Both the position numbers and the translations under genes were made by a program. Shown here piece by piece: positions 1-6,881 of a DNA stretch of 16,230 nucleotides. The notes under the pieces were generated by a model that had not been told where the DNA came from, searched no databases, and worked only from the letters and a program-made list of their open reading frames with translations. The stretch comes from Akkermansiaceae bacterium UBA5689. Lineage in GTDB: Bacteria > Verrucomicrobiota > Verrucomicrobiia > Verrucomicrobiales > Akkermansiaceae. The DNA lies in contig DIHT01000082.1 in NCBI GenBank assembly GCA_002420305.1, positions 1 through 16,230 of the forward strand, in the 5' to 3' direction. Position 1 is the first letter of the stretch; each line of letters opens with the position of its first letter.

Positions 1-60
1 GGAGCTTTCTTTGCAGCCTTCTTTTTCGCGGGAGCTTTCTTTGCAGCCTTCTTTTTCGCG
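1..60. repeat. Perfect tandem duplication of a 30-bp unit
   Basis: Positions 1-30 and 31-60 are identical base for base. The unit length is a multiple of three, so on the minus strand each copy adds ten residues (AKKKAAKKAP) without breaking the frame. The array may continue to the left of the window. Repeats like this expand and contract by slippage or recombination. Confidence 0.95.
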
Positions 61-65
61 GCCAT
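1..65 (-). CDS. Histone H1-like Ala/Lys/Pro-rich DNA-binding protein, N-terminal part only (partial)
   Basis: Reading leftward from an ATG at 65-63, the frame gives MAAKKKAAKKAPAKKKAAKK and then AP before leaving the window. Only Met, Ala, Lys and Pro occur in these 22 residues. This is the composition of eukaryotic H1 tails and of bacterial histone H1-like proteins, which bind DNA through many lysines and help compact the nucleoid. Such AK-rich proteins or tails are known in Chlamydiae, Verrucomicrobiota and relatives. The two 10-residue units come from a perfect 30-bp tandem repeat. No clear Shine-Dalgarno precedes the ATG. A 13-bp palindrome lies just upstream. The rest of the gene is outside the window, so I cannot say whether a folded domain follows. 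A low-complexity leader on another protein is the main alternative. Confidence 0.6.
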   Translation of the reverse strand, partial: MAAKKKAAKKAPAKKKAAKKA

Positions 66-68
66 GAG

Positions 69-81
69 GTAATCTAATTAC
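69..81. promoter_or_regulatory. 13-bp palindrome upstream of the histone-like gene
   Basis: GTAAT-CTA-ATTAC is a perfect 5-3-5 inverted repeat that ends 3 bp before the start codon of the leftward AK-rich gene. It could be an operator. A palindrome of this size is expected several times by chance in 16 kb, so only its position supports it. The rest of 66-260, between the two divergent genes, holds a small hairpin (AGAGG at 166-170 with CCTCT at 177-181) and no convincing sigma-70 promoter. Confidence 0.2.
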
Positions 82-260
82 GGGAATTGCGCTGTTGTAA
101 CCCGCCAGAGGAACGAACTTCAAAGCGAGGGCGGGATTGCCTACTGGCTTTCCACATACGCTGCAAGAGGAAAGTGCCTCTCTTCTCCCTTGATATTCAC
201 ATTCTCCCGATCGTCCTGCGCTTGAATTTGACCTCTGGCCTCCTAGGGTTCCACCGCGCT

Positions 261-1007
261 ATGGATCTCCCCGCGGTCATTGAATCAGTCCTCATCGCCT
301 CCGAAGACCCCCTAAGCTCCTCGGAAATTGCTCGTTTGATCCGAAATCGACTAGCCGAGCTTGAGGATGGAATGGCTGACGAGGAACAACCTAGCGAGGC
401 AGAGAGCGCCCTCGCCCAAACCTTCAAGGAGCGCTCTGACATCAATGAGGAGGCGGTAATTGAAGCTATTCACGCTCTCAACCGTAAGTATGACCGTGGC
501 AAGCGCTCCTTCTCAGTAACGGAAAGGTCAAAGGGATGGAAAATTTTTACCCGACCTGAATATGGAGGATTCGTCCGCCAGCTTTTTCCTGGATTAAAGC
601 CCCGACGCCTCAGCCCACCTGCAATGGAAACTCTGGCCATTGTGGCCTACCGCCAGCCAGTCACCAAGGCTTCCATTGAGCATGTGAGAGGCGTTTCCTC
701 TGATAGTATTCTTCAAAAATTACTTGATCGGGAGCTTATTAAAATCGCTGGGAGAGCAGACTTACCCGGTCGGCCTCTCCTCTACGGCACAACGGATTTC
801 TTCTTTGAGCATTTTGGGATTAAATCTATCGACGAACTTCCCAATTCCGAGGAACTCCGCGCAGTCGAGCTGCCGGAGCCTCCGCCCGCTGAGGAACCCT
901 CGGAAGGAACAGAGACAGGCGAACCTTCAGAAGGAGAAAAACAACTTATACTCGCTGAGCCCTCTGAGGAAAACGTCCCCTCAGAGAAAGGAGAACTCGG
1001 CAGCTAG
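261..1007 (+). CDS. scpB: Segregation and condensation protein B
   Basis: ScpB pairs with ScpA as the kleisin-associated subunit of the SMC-ScpAB condensin, which compacts and separates the chromosome. The 248-residue product has the family's paired winged-helix layout. The signature stretch lies at residues 117-193: LSPPAMETLAIVAYRQPVT, then a RGV turn (143-145), GRADLPGRP, YGTT and FGIKSIDELP. Residues 37-62 are an acidic insertion in the N-terminal domain. The tail from about 205 to 248 is Glu/Pro/Ser-rich and repeats PSE four times; it is probably disordered. The frame stays open upstream to 87, but those 58 codons do not resemble ScpB, and the ATG at 261 begins the usual 'VIESVLIASEDPLS' opening. 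No strong Shine-Dalgarno is visible. pheA follows after 47 bp on the same strand. No scpA is in the window. Confidence 0.95.
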   Translation: MDLPAVIESVLIASEDPLSSSEIARLIRNRLAELEDGMADEEQPSEAESALAQTFKERSDINEEAVIEAIHALNRKYDRGKRSFSVTERSKGWKIFTRPEYGGFVRQLFPGLKPRRLSPPAMETLAIVAYRQPVTKASIEHVRGVSSDSILQKLLDRELIKIAGRADLPGRPLLYGTTDFFFEHFGIKSIDELPNSEELRAVELPEPPPAEEPSEGTETGEPSEGEKQLILAEPSEENVPSEKGELGS

Positions 1008-1054
1008 CTCTTTTCAGGCTAGAGTTTCACACCTATCCGTTCCAGCTACCAAAA

Positions 1055-2125
1055 GTGTCTCTCGACGAAATCCGAAATAAAATCGATGCAATCGATCAGC
1101 AGCTGCTTGAACTTCTTTCGCAGCGGGCGGATCTCGTACATGAGGTTGGCCTGATCAAGAAGCGCGAAGGCCTCCAGATTTACGCGCCTGACAGGGAAGA
1201 TGCACTTCTGAGGAAGCTGGTCCAAATGAACCAGGGAATTCTCCCGGAGAAGTCGATCCGGGCGATTTATCGGGAAATCATGTCGGCCGCGCTCGCCCTC
1301 GAAGAGGACCTCAAAATTGCCTACCTTGGACCGGAAGGTACATGGACTCATCAGGCTGCGATCAAGAAGTTCGGGCACTCGGTCAACTACAACTCGCACT
1401 CAAGCTTTGCAGAGGTATTTGATGATGTAGCCCGGCGGCGAGCCGATTATGGTGTCGTTCCAATCGAGAATTCCACCGAAGGTGCAGTTTCCCATACGCT
1501 TGACCTTTTTGTCGACTCCCCCCTGAGGATCTGCGCCCAAATTCTCCTTCGGATCGAAAACAATCTTCTCGCAGCGATTCCACGCGAGAGCATCACAACT
1601 CTATACTCTCATCCTCAGGTTTTTGGCCAATGCAAGAACTGGATCCTGCGTCATCTCCCGAATGCTGACTTGGTGGAAGTTTCATCAACAACCAAGGCTG
1701 CCCACCTCGCGAGAGAAAAAGCCCCTGAGGGAGCCGCGGCACTGGGCGGAAAGCTGGCTGCCGAGCTAGCTGGTCTCGAGGTTCTGGAAGAGTCGATTCA
1801 GGATCGAGCGACCAACACAACCCGCTTTCTCGTTATCGGGGAAAAAACATGTCCCCCCACAGGCCGTGACCGCACCTCTATTCTCTTCTCGGTTAATGAC
1901 CGCCCGGGATCGCTTGTTGCTGCCCTGAAGGCCTTCGATTCCTTTGAGATCAACATGTCCAAGATCGAGTCAAGGCCCTCCAAGCAGAAAGACTGGGAAT
2001 ACATCTTCTATGTGGATCTCGCCGGGCATTGCGAGACAGAACAGGTGTCTTCTGCCCTCGTAGAACTTGAAAAACATTGCTCCCTCGTCAAGTTACTGGG
2101 CAGTTATCCTGATAGCGCCGAATAG
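1055..2125 (+). CDS. pheA: Bifunctional chorismate mutase / prephenate dehydratase (P-protein)
   Basis: This enzyme turns chorismate into prephenate and then phenylpyruvate, the committed route to phenylalanine, in the cytoplasm. Residues 1-85 are an AroQ-type chorismate mutase (IRNKIDAIDQQLLELLSQR). Residues 87-265 are prephenate dehydratase, with GPEGT (92-96), PIENSTEGAV (136-145) and the catalytic TRF (256-258). Residues about 273-350 are an ACT domain carrying PGSLV (284-288) and ESRP (305-308), the elements that bind phenylalanine for feedback inhibition in the family. At 356 residues it has the normal length. The start is a GTG without an obvious Shine-Dalgarno, but it puts the protein start exactly at the AroQ helix. 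It follows scpB by 47 bp, possibly in one transcript, and converges on htpG. Confidence 0.96.
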   Translation: MSLDEIRNKIDAIDQQLLELLSQRADLVHEVGLIKKREGLQIYAPDREDALLRKLVQMNQGILPEKSIRAIYREIMSAALALEEDLKIAYLGPEGTWTHQAAIKKFGHSVNYNSHSSFAEVFDDVARRRADYGVVPIENSTEGAVSHTLDLFVDSPLRICAQILLRIENNLLAAIPRESITTLYSHPQVFGQCKNWILRHLPNADLVEVSSTTKAAHLAREKAPEGAAALGGKLAAELAGLEVLEESIQDRATNTTRFLVIGEKTCPPTGRDRTSILFSVNDRPGSLVAALKAFDSFEINMSKIESRPSKQKDWEYIFYVDLAGHCETEQVSSALVELEKHCSLVKLLGSYPDSAE

Positions 2126-2136
2126 CAGAGCGAGCG

Positions 2137-2152
2137 GCTCGATTATTCGAGC
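2137..2152. terminator. Possible bidirectional hairpin between convergent pheA and htpG
   Basis: GCTCGA-TTAT-TCGAGC forms a perfect 6-bp stem with a 4-nt loop, 11 bp past the pheA stop and over the htpG stop codon (2143-2145). A hairpin in a 17-bp gap between convergent genes would suit a shared terminator. It has no flanking U-tract on either strand, so it is not a classical intrinsic terminator. Confidence 0.3.
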
Positions 2153-3984
2153 AGTTCTCCAAGCAATTCTGCCATTCCCTCCGCTATCTCTGCAGTGTTG
2201 ACCTCCATGCCTGCTGCAAGTAACGCATGGCTCGTCAGTTGGTCGGCAACTTTTGACGCCAGCTCTCCTTGGTTCTCATGCATGGAAGCGAGCTGACGAA
2301 TAAGTGGATGACGAGGATTCACCTCAAGCTTGGCCTTCGATTCAGGAGCCTCCTGCCCCATCGCCTCCATCATTGCCCGCATCTGCGCATTCGGAGCATC
2401 CTCAGGAAGCAATGCCACCATGGGATGGTTGACTAATCTTTTTCCAGCATCAACCCGCGCGACACGGCCTTCGAGCGCTGAATTCAACCACGAGATCAAT
2501 CCTTCAGTCTCCTCCTCATTCAATGAGTCCTCCCCGCCCTCCTGAGGCAGGTCCTCCAATTCAATCCCGGACCGATTAGCTGCTACCAGCTTCTTTCCCT
2601 TATATTCCCTGAGACCTTCGAGGACATAGTCATCAACCGCTTCAGTAAAGAATGCCACTTCCAGGCCCCTGTCTCGGAATCCCTCAAAATATGGGCCCTT
2701 CTCAAGCACCTCGCGGCTGGGCCCAACCAGAAAATAAACCTCTTCCTGACCCTCCTTCATTCGATCCAGATAACCATCGAGAGAGGTGACCTCTCCCGAA
2801 TCCGTCATGGAGGATTCAAATCGCAGGAGCCCTGCAAGCAGCTCCTGATGTGCCGGGGATGCAACAATGCCCTCCTTGAGAAAGCGGTTAAACCTCTCGT
2901 AAAATTGCCTGTAGTCTCCGGGGGAATCTTCCGCCTGCTTAACGAGGAATTTGATGAATCGCTTTGTGATCACCTCATTGAGCTTCCGAACCAAAGCAGT
3001 ATCCTGCATGGATTCCCTTGAAATATTCAGTGGCAGATCCTCGCTATCGACCACTCCTCTCAGGAATCGCAACCATTCTGGCAGCAGACCCTCGGGTTGC
3101 GCATCTATCAAGACCTTGCGGCAGTAGAGAGCAACCCCGGGAGGTTGCGCTCCCAGGCCCATGCGCTCCGCATTCTCCTCAGGAACAAAAAGAAGCGCAT
3201 TGATTGCGAGCGGAGCGTCCGCGGAAAAATGCATGGTGTAGCGAGGATTGTCCATCGCGTGTGCCGTAAATTGGTAGAACTCCTTATATTGCTCCTCGGT
3301 GACCTCTTTTTTGGAACGCAACCACAAGGCTTCGACAGTGTTGACACGCTCCCCATTCAAATTCACCGGGAAGCCGACAAAGTTTGAATAGCGCTCCACG
3401 ATTCCCCTGACTCTCTGGGTCTTCGCAAACTCCTCATGCTCCTCTTTCAGGTGCACCACGATCCGGGAACCCCTCCTTTGCCCTTCTACTTCATCAATGG
3501 TATAACCACTGGCTCCATCGCTCTCCCAGCGCAGATGTTCTTCATCCTCCTGCCACGAATGGGTAAACACCTCCACTTTATCAGCAACCATATAAGCGCT
3601 GTAAAACCCTACTCCAAACTGACCAATCACGTCTGGCTTGGCTCCATCCTTCGTTTTCTCAAGAAACGCCTTGGTCCCAGAGTGGGCAATTGTGCCCAAA
3701 TTCTTAGAAAGCTCATCGCGGGTCATACCAATCCCGTAATCCGCAATTGTAATCGTCCTCGCAGCCTCGTCAGTGGTGACGTTTACCTCAAGCGGAAGAT
3801 CTCCCTCAAATATCTTATTCTCAGTTAGTTGGGTCATCCTCAGCTTTTCCAAGGCATCGGAGGCGTTGGAAATTAACTCCCTGATGAATATTTCCCTGTC
3901 GGTGTAAAGGGAATGGATAACGATATCCAGAAGCTGGCGAACTTCTGCGTGAAATTCTTTGGTTTCACTGTCCTTCTTACTCAT
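2143..3984 (-). CDS. htpG: Molecular chaperone HtpG (bacterial Hsp90)
   Basis: HtpG is the cytosolic dimeric Hsp90 chaperone that uses an ATP-driven clamp cycle to remodel client proteins under stress. The 613 residues match the usual length of about 620. The N-terminal GHKL ATPase domain shows the catalytic Glu36 and Mg-binding Asn40 in RELISNASDA, the Asp82 motif ADYGIGM, and the lid/glycine motif GQFGVGF (121-127). The middle domain has the catalytic arginine in PLNISRE (Arg323). The C-terminal dimerisation domain ends in helices rich in Leu and Glu. The residue after Asp82 is Ala83-like in position but reads Tyr here, where Asn or Thr is more usual; the key Asp and both glycines are kept. 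The Shine-Dalgarno is weak. No CIRCE element is visible in the 96 bp shared with the divergent FHA gene. Confidence 0.97.
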   Translation of the reverse strand: MSKKDSETKEFHAEVRQLLDIVIHSLYTDREIFIRELISNASDALEKLRMTQLTENKIFEGDLPLEVNVTTDEAARTITIADYGIGMTRDELSKNLGTIAHSGTKAFLEKTKDGAKPDVIGQFGVGFYSAYMVADKVEVFTHSWQEDEEHLRWESDGASGYTIDEVEGQRRGSRIVVHLKEEHEEFAKTQRVRGIVERYSNFVGFPVNLNGERVNTVEALWLRSKKEVTEEQYKEFYQFTAHAMDNPRYTMHFSADAPLAINALLFVPEENAERMGLGAQPPGVALYCRKVLIDAQPEGLLPEWLRFLRGVVDSEDLPLNISRESMQDTALVRKLNEVITKRFIKFLVKQAEDSPGDYRQFYERFNRFLKEGIVASPAHQELLAGLLRFESSMTDSGEVTSLDGYLDRMKEGQEEVYFLVGPSREVLEKGPYFEGFRDRGLEVAFFTEAVDDYVLEGLREYKGKKLVAANRSGIELEDLPQEGGEDSLNEEETEGLISWLNSALEGRVARVDAGKRLVNHPMVALLPEDAPNAQMRAMMEAMGQEAPESKAKLEVNPRHPLIRQLASMHENQGELASKVADQLTSHALLAAGMEVNTAEIAEGMAELLGELLE

Positions 3985-4080
3985 GATAGAACTCTGGTTG
4001 GCGGGAACTAACCCGAGACGGCGCAGCTGTCAACCGGGCTGAAAGCCCACCATTGCTGAAAACCTTCCCGTTACGAAATC

Positions 4081-4719
4081 ATGCCCCGAGTCTGCATCAA
4101 CGTCCAAGGCAAGAATGCCCAACCCTACCGATTCGCTCTAGACCGGAAAGTTGTCCGCATGGGGCGCTCGACAGATAATGATATCGTAATCGATTGCCCA
4201 TCCGTTTCTTCCCACCACTGTGAGATGAAGCGTATTGAGGGAGGCTATATTCTTGAGGACAAGGATTCGACTAACGGAATCAAGCTGGATGATGAAAGGA
4301 TGGAGATTATCGACCTCGAAAACGACCTCGACGTCCTCGTTGGGGACGCTGCCCTGGAGTTCGAACTGACCGACAAAGAGAAGGATGCACTGGCGGACGA
4401 GGACCACGTCCCCAAGCAGCGAGCTCCTCTCCCAAAAAACAAGGAGACTAGCGAACCCCGTAAACGTCCCGCGCCCTCTGCCACTCCTCCCGTTCGCCCC
4501 GGTGTTCCGGCGCCACTTGCCAGCACTCAAACATCCAGCGGCTCGAATTTTGCGATTACGATCGGGCTCCTTTTTCTCGTCCTGATGGCTTTTTACTTTG
4601 GTATGGCTAGCAAGCATACAAGCAAGTATCCCGGCAAGGAGTGGTCTTCCAAGGGATTGTGGGGTGATATGTGGAGCGATGGAATGTCCCCCAAAAAGAA
4701 ACCTGTTACTTCAAAGTAA
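4081..4719 (+). CDS. FHA-domain protein with a C-terminal membrane anchor
   Basis: FHA domains bind phosphothreonine peptides and usually read out Ser/Thr-kinase signals. Residues 5-95 show the FHA core: the GRS motif at 28-30, the SSHH phosphopeptide loop (43-46) and STNG (63-66). A charged, proline-rich linker follows (about 97-155), then one hydrophobic segment (157-176, FAITIGLLFLVLMAFYFGMA). The protein ends in a 36-residue tail with several Trp, Gly and Lys residues. The FHA domain should therefore face the cytoplasm with the protein anchored near its C-terminus. No kinase or phosphatase is encoded nearby, so its partner is unknown. The gene is a monocistron in this window, divergent from htpG and convergent with proA. 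The ATG at 4081 sits just before the first beta strand; no Shine-Dalgarno is seen. Confidence 0.85.
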   Translation: MPRVCINVQGKNAQPYRFALDRKVVRMGRSTDNDIVIDCPSVSSHHCEMKRIEGGYILEDKDSTNGIKLDDERMEIIDLENDLDVLVGDAALEFELTDKEKDALADEDHVPKQRAPLPKNKETSEPRKRPAPSATPPVRPGVPAPLASTQTSSGSNFAITIGLLFLVLMAFYFGMASKHTSKYPGKEWSSKGLWGDMWSDGMSPKKKPVTSK

Positions 4720-4759
4720 GGGCCTTTCACAGAACCTACCCGCCAAGCTTGTCAGGACC

Positions 4760-4773
4760 TGAGCCGGGGCTCA
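4760..4773. terminator. Possible bidirectional hairpin between the FHA gene and proA
   Basis: TGAGC-CGGG-GCTCA (the stem can extend to 6 bp with a 2-nt loop) lies in the 59-bp gap between two convergent stop codons. A second pairing, CCTGAG at 4758-4763 with CTCAGG at 4782-4787, could form an alternative outer stem that reaches into the end of proA. There is no U-tract, so termination is inferred from position and pairing only. Confidence 0.35.
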
Positions 4774-4778
4774 CTGCC

Positions 4779-6074
4779 TCACTCAGGGGACTCTTTCAGC
4801 TGCCCATCTCCTCGGACCCGATATTGGTAGGACGTCAATTCGCGGAGAGCCATCGGACCTCTCGCATGAATCTTGTCGGTGGATATCCCAATTTCTGCTC
4901 CAAATCCAAACTCCTCCCCATCACTGAAGCGGGTGGACAGATTGTGAAACGTACACGCTGAGTCGACCTCCCTCAGAAACTTCTCTGCACTCTCCCGGTC
5001 CCTTGTGACAATACAGTCCGTATGATGAGAGCCATATAGGTTGATATGCTCGATTGCCTCCTCTTTCGAAGCAACCACCTTGATGGAGAGAATCAGATCG
5101 AGATACTCGGCTCGCCAATCCTCTTCGGTTGCTGGTCCCACCACTTCGCCCAGAATCTCCTCTGCTCGCTGGCATGCTCTTAATTCAACCCCCCGACAGG
5201 CTAGAGAGCTGGCGACCTCAGGAAGTAGTTTCTCTGCTACTGCCTCATGCACGAGGAGGGTTTCCAGAGCATTACAGACCCCGGGATTTTGTGTCTTTGC
5301 ATCGACCGTGATCAGGCGAGCCATCTCCAAGTCTGCCGCTTCATCGACAAATACATGGCAGATGCCATCGTAATGCTTAATGACCGGCATTCGCGCAAGA
5401 GATACCACCGTTTCGATCAAACCCTTACCTCCCCGTGGAATAATCAGGTCGAGGTAACGATCCATGGAGGCCATCTCCTTCACGCTTTCCCTGTCAGTGA
5501 ACGGAACCAGTTGAATAGAAAATGGGGGAAGCCCTTCGGCCTCGCCTCCGGCTTGCAACGCGTTACAGATCGCCCGGTTAGAGTGAATCGCTTCAGATCC
5601 GCCTCGCAAAATAGTCGCATTTCCGGACTTGAGACAGAGAACCGCAGCGTCACTGGTCACGTTGGGACGACTCTCAAAAATGATCCCTATCACGCCAATA
5701 GGAACCCTTACCTGCTGGATTTTCATCCCGTTCGGCCGTTCCTTTTCATCAAGAATATCGCCGACCGGATCAGAGAGCTGAGCTACCTGCTCGACCCCGT
5801 CAGCCATAGCCTCCAGACGAGATTCATTCAGCCGCAGTCGATCCAGCATCGCGCTACTGAGTCCGTTTTTCCGACCCTCCTCCAGATCCTTTGCGTTTTC
5901 GGATAGAATCCCAGTCGCCTGAGACCGCAATTCAGCCGCCATCGCCCTTAAAATAGCATTCTTCTGATTGGCATCCAGATTAGCCAGAGCGTGTCCAGCG
6001 GCTCTGGCTCTTTTGCCCATCGCATAAATCTCATCGTGGATAGCTTCAGGGCTCAGACTTTCAGTTCCACTCAT
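4779..6074 (-). CDS. proA: Glutamate-5-semialdehyde dehydrogenase (gamma-glutamyl phosphate reductase)
   Basis: ProA reduces gamma-glutamyl phosphate with NADPH to glutamate-5-semialdehyde, the second step of proline synthesis. The 431 residues have the family's normal length. Visible landmarks are the PIGVIGIIFESRPNVT stretch (125-140), PRGGKGLI (213-220), HYDGICH (234-240), the catalytic Cys267 in KTQNPGVCNALETLLVH, and the C-terminal GISTDKIHARGP (396-407). The segment CTFHNLSTRF (374-383) differs from the more usual AVNASTRF-like form, but the flanking residues are conserved. proB lies 27 bp upstream (measured between coding ends) on the same strand and makes its unstable substrate, so the two are almost certainly cotranscribed. 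Confidence 0.97.
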   Translation of the reverse strand: MSGTESLSPEAIHDEIYAMGKRARAAGHALANLDANQKNAILRAMAAELRSQATGILSENAKDLEEGRKNGLSSAMLDRLRLNESRLEAMADGVEQVAQLSDPVGDILDEKERPNGMKIQQVRVPIGVIGIIFESRPNVTSDAAVLCLKSGNATILRGGSEAIHSNRAICNALQAGGEAEGLPPFSIQLVPFTDRESVKEMASMDRYLDLIIPRGGKGLIETVVSLARMPVIKHYDGICHVFVDEAADLEMARLITVDAKTQNPGVCNALETLLVHEAVAEKLLPEVASSLACRGVELRACQRAEEILGEVVGPATEEDWRAEYLDLILSIKVVASKEEAIEHINLYGSHHTDCIVTRDRESAEKFLREVDSACTFHNLSTRFSDGEEFGFGAEIGISTDKIHARGPMALRELTSYQYRVRGDGQLKESPE

Positions 6075-6101
6075 GAGAGCTATTCTATAGATTCAAAAAT
6101 C

Positions 6102-6866
6102 TTACTCGCCAACCGGGAACCTTGTTCCAAGGCCACCGCCCTCCAAAATCTTGGCAAGTCGATCCGGACGGCGCCCATTTGCAACGACAGTCTCCACTCC
6201 CTGCTCAACTGCAAATTTCACCGCCCTGAGTTTGGATTCCATTCCTCCAATCGCAAACCTTCCCTTTTCCTCCTTGGCATAGGACATGACCTCGCTGACA
6301 GAGGCGACCTCTTCCACAATACTCTCTGAATCTGGCGGATACAACCCATCGACAGTCGTCAACAGTATCAGCATCCGTGCCGAAACAAGGCCCGCAACCC
6401 GCGCGGATAACATATCATTATCTCCGACACTTAATTCTTCCACCGCGACCGAATCGTTCTGGTTGATCACCGGCACGATACCCTGCTCATCAACAAGACG
6501 CTCCAGAAGAGCGCTGACCCGGCTACGGCGATCATCGTTTTCAAGATCAGCAGCAGTGAGAAGAATCTGTGCCACGCTAAGGTCAAAACTTCGAAAAAGA
6601 GTTTCGTAGGCATGCATGAGCCGGGTCTGCCCCACCGCGGCAGCTGCTTGCCGTGCAGATACATCATCCGGATACTCCTTGAGGCCCAGGGCGGAAATAC
6701 CAGCTCCTACTGCCCCGGACGAGACCAAGATCACACGCTTACCTTGGTCGGGCAGGTCCGCGAGTGCATTGACCAGGCGAGCGAGCGAAGCGCTATCCAA
6801 TGTCCCATCCTGCCGAGTGAGAACACCGGTACCCACTTTCACAACAATCGCATCCCTTTCGTTCAT
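6102..6866 (-). CDS. proB: Glutamate 5-kinase, short form without PUA domain
   Basis: ProB phosphorylates glutamate to gamma-glutamyl phosphate, the first and usually proline-regulated step of proline synthesis. The 254-residue product is only the amino-acid kinase domain. It shows VVKVGTGVLT with Lys10, SSGAVGAG (49-56), INQNDSVAVEE (135-144), GDNDMLSARVA (148-158), VDGLY (172-176) and GGMESK (207-212) with the conserved Lys212. It stops near residue 254, so the C-terminal PUA domain of E. coli ProB (about 367 residues) is absent. Three sites drift from the common motif: Gln136 for Glu, Thr171 for Asp, and Ile in place of the second Gly region of GTGGM. The ATG at 6866 is preferred because TAGGA precedes it closely. 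A GTG at 6878 would add four residues. It directly follows argS. Confidence 0.93.
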   Translation of the reverse strand: MNERDAIVVKVGTGVLTRQDGTLDSASLARLVNALADLPDQGKRVILVSSGAVGAGISALGLKEYPDDVSARQAAAAVGQTRLMHAYETLFRSFDLSVAQILLTAADLENDDRRSRVSALLERLVDEQGIVPVINQNDSVAVEELSVGDNDMLSARVAGLVSARMLILLTTVDGLYPPDSESIVEEVASVSEVMSYAKEEKGRFAIGGMESKLRAVKFAVEQGVETVVANGRRPDRLAKILEGGGLGTRFPVGE

Positions 6867-6881
6867 CTTTCCTACCACCTG

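Noticed and set aside
1..60. CRISPR-like repeat
   Set aside because: The two 30-bp copies abut with no spacer and encode in-frame residues, so this is a coding tandem repeat.
87..260. N-terminal extension of scpB by 58 codons
   Set aside because: The residues are Cys/Arg-rich and unlike ScpB, and the family start matches the ATG at 261.
3985..4080. Heat-shock operator (CIRCE) upstream of htpG
   Set aside because: No TTAGCACTC / GAGTGCTAA pair is present; only a 5-bp hairpin (GGGCT at 4036-4040 with AGCCC at 4044-4048) is seen.
5247..5906. Rightward frame of 219 codons inside proA
   Set aside because: It is antisense to a full-length, motif-complete proA and resembles no protein.
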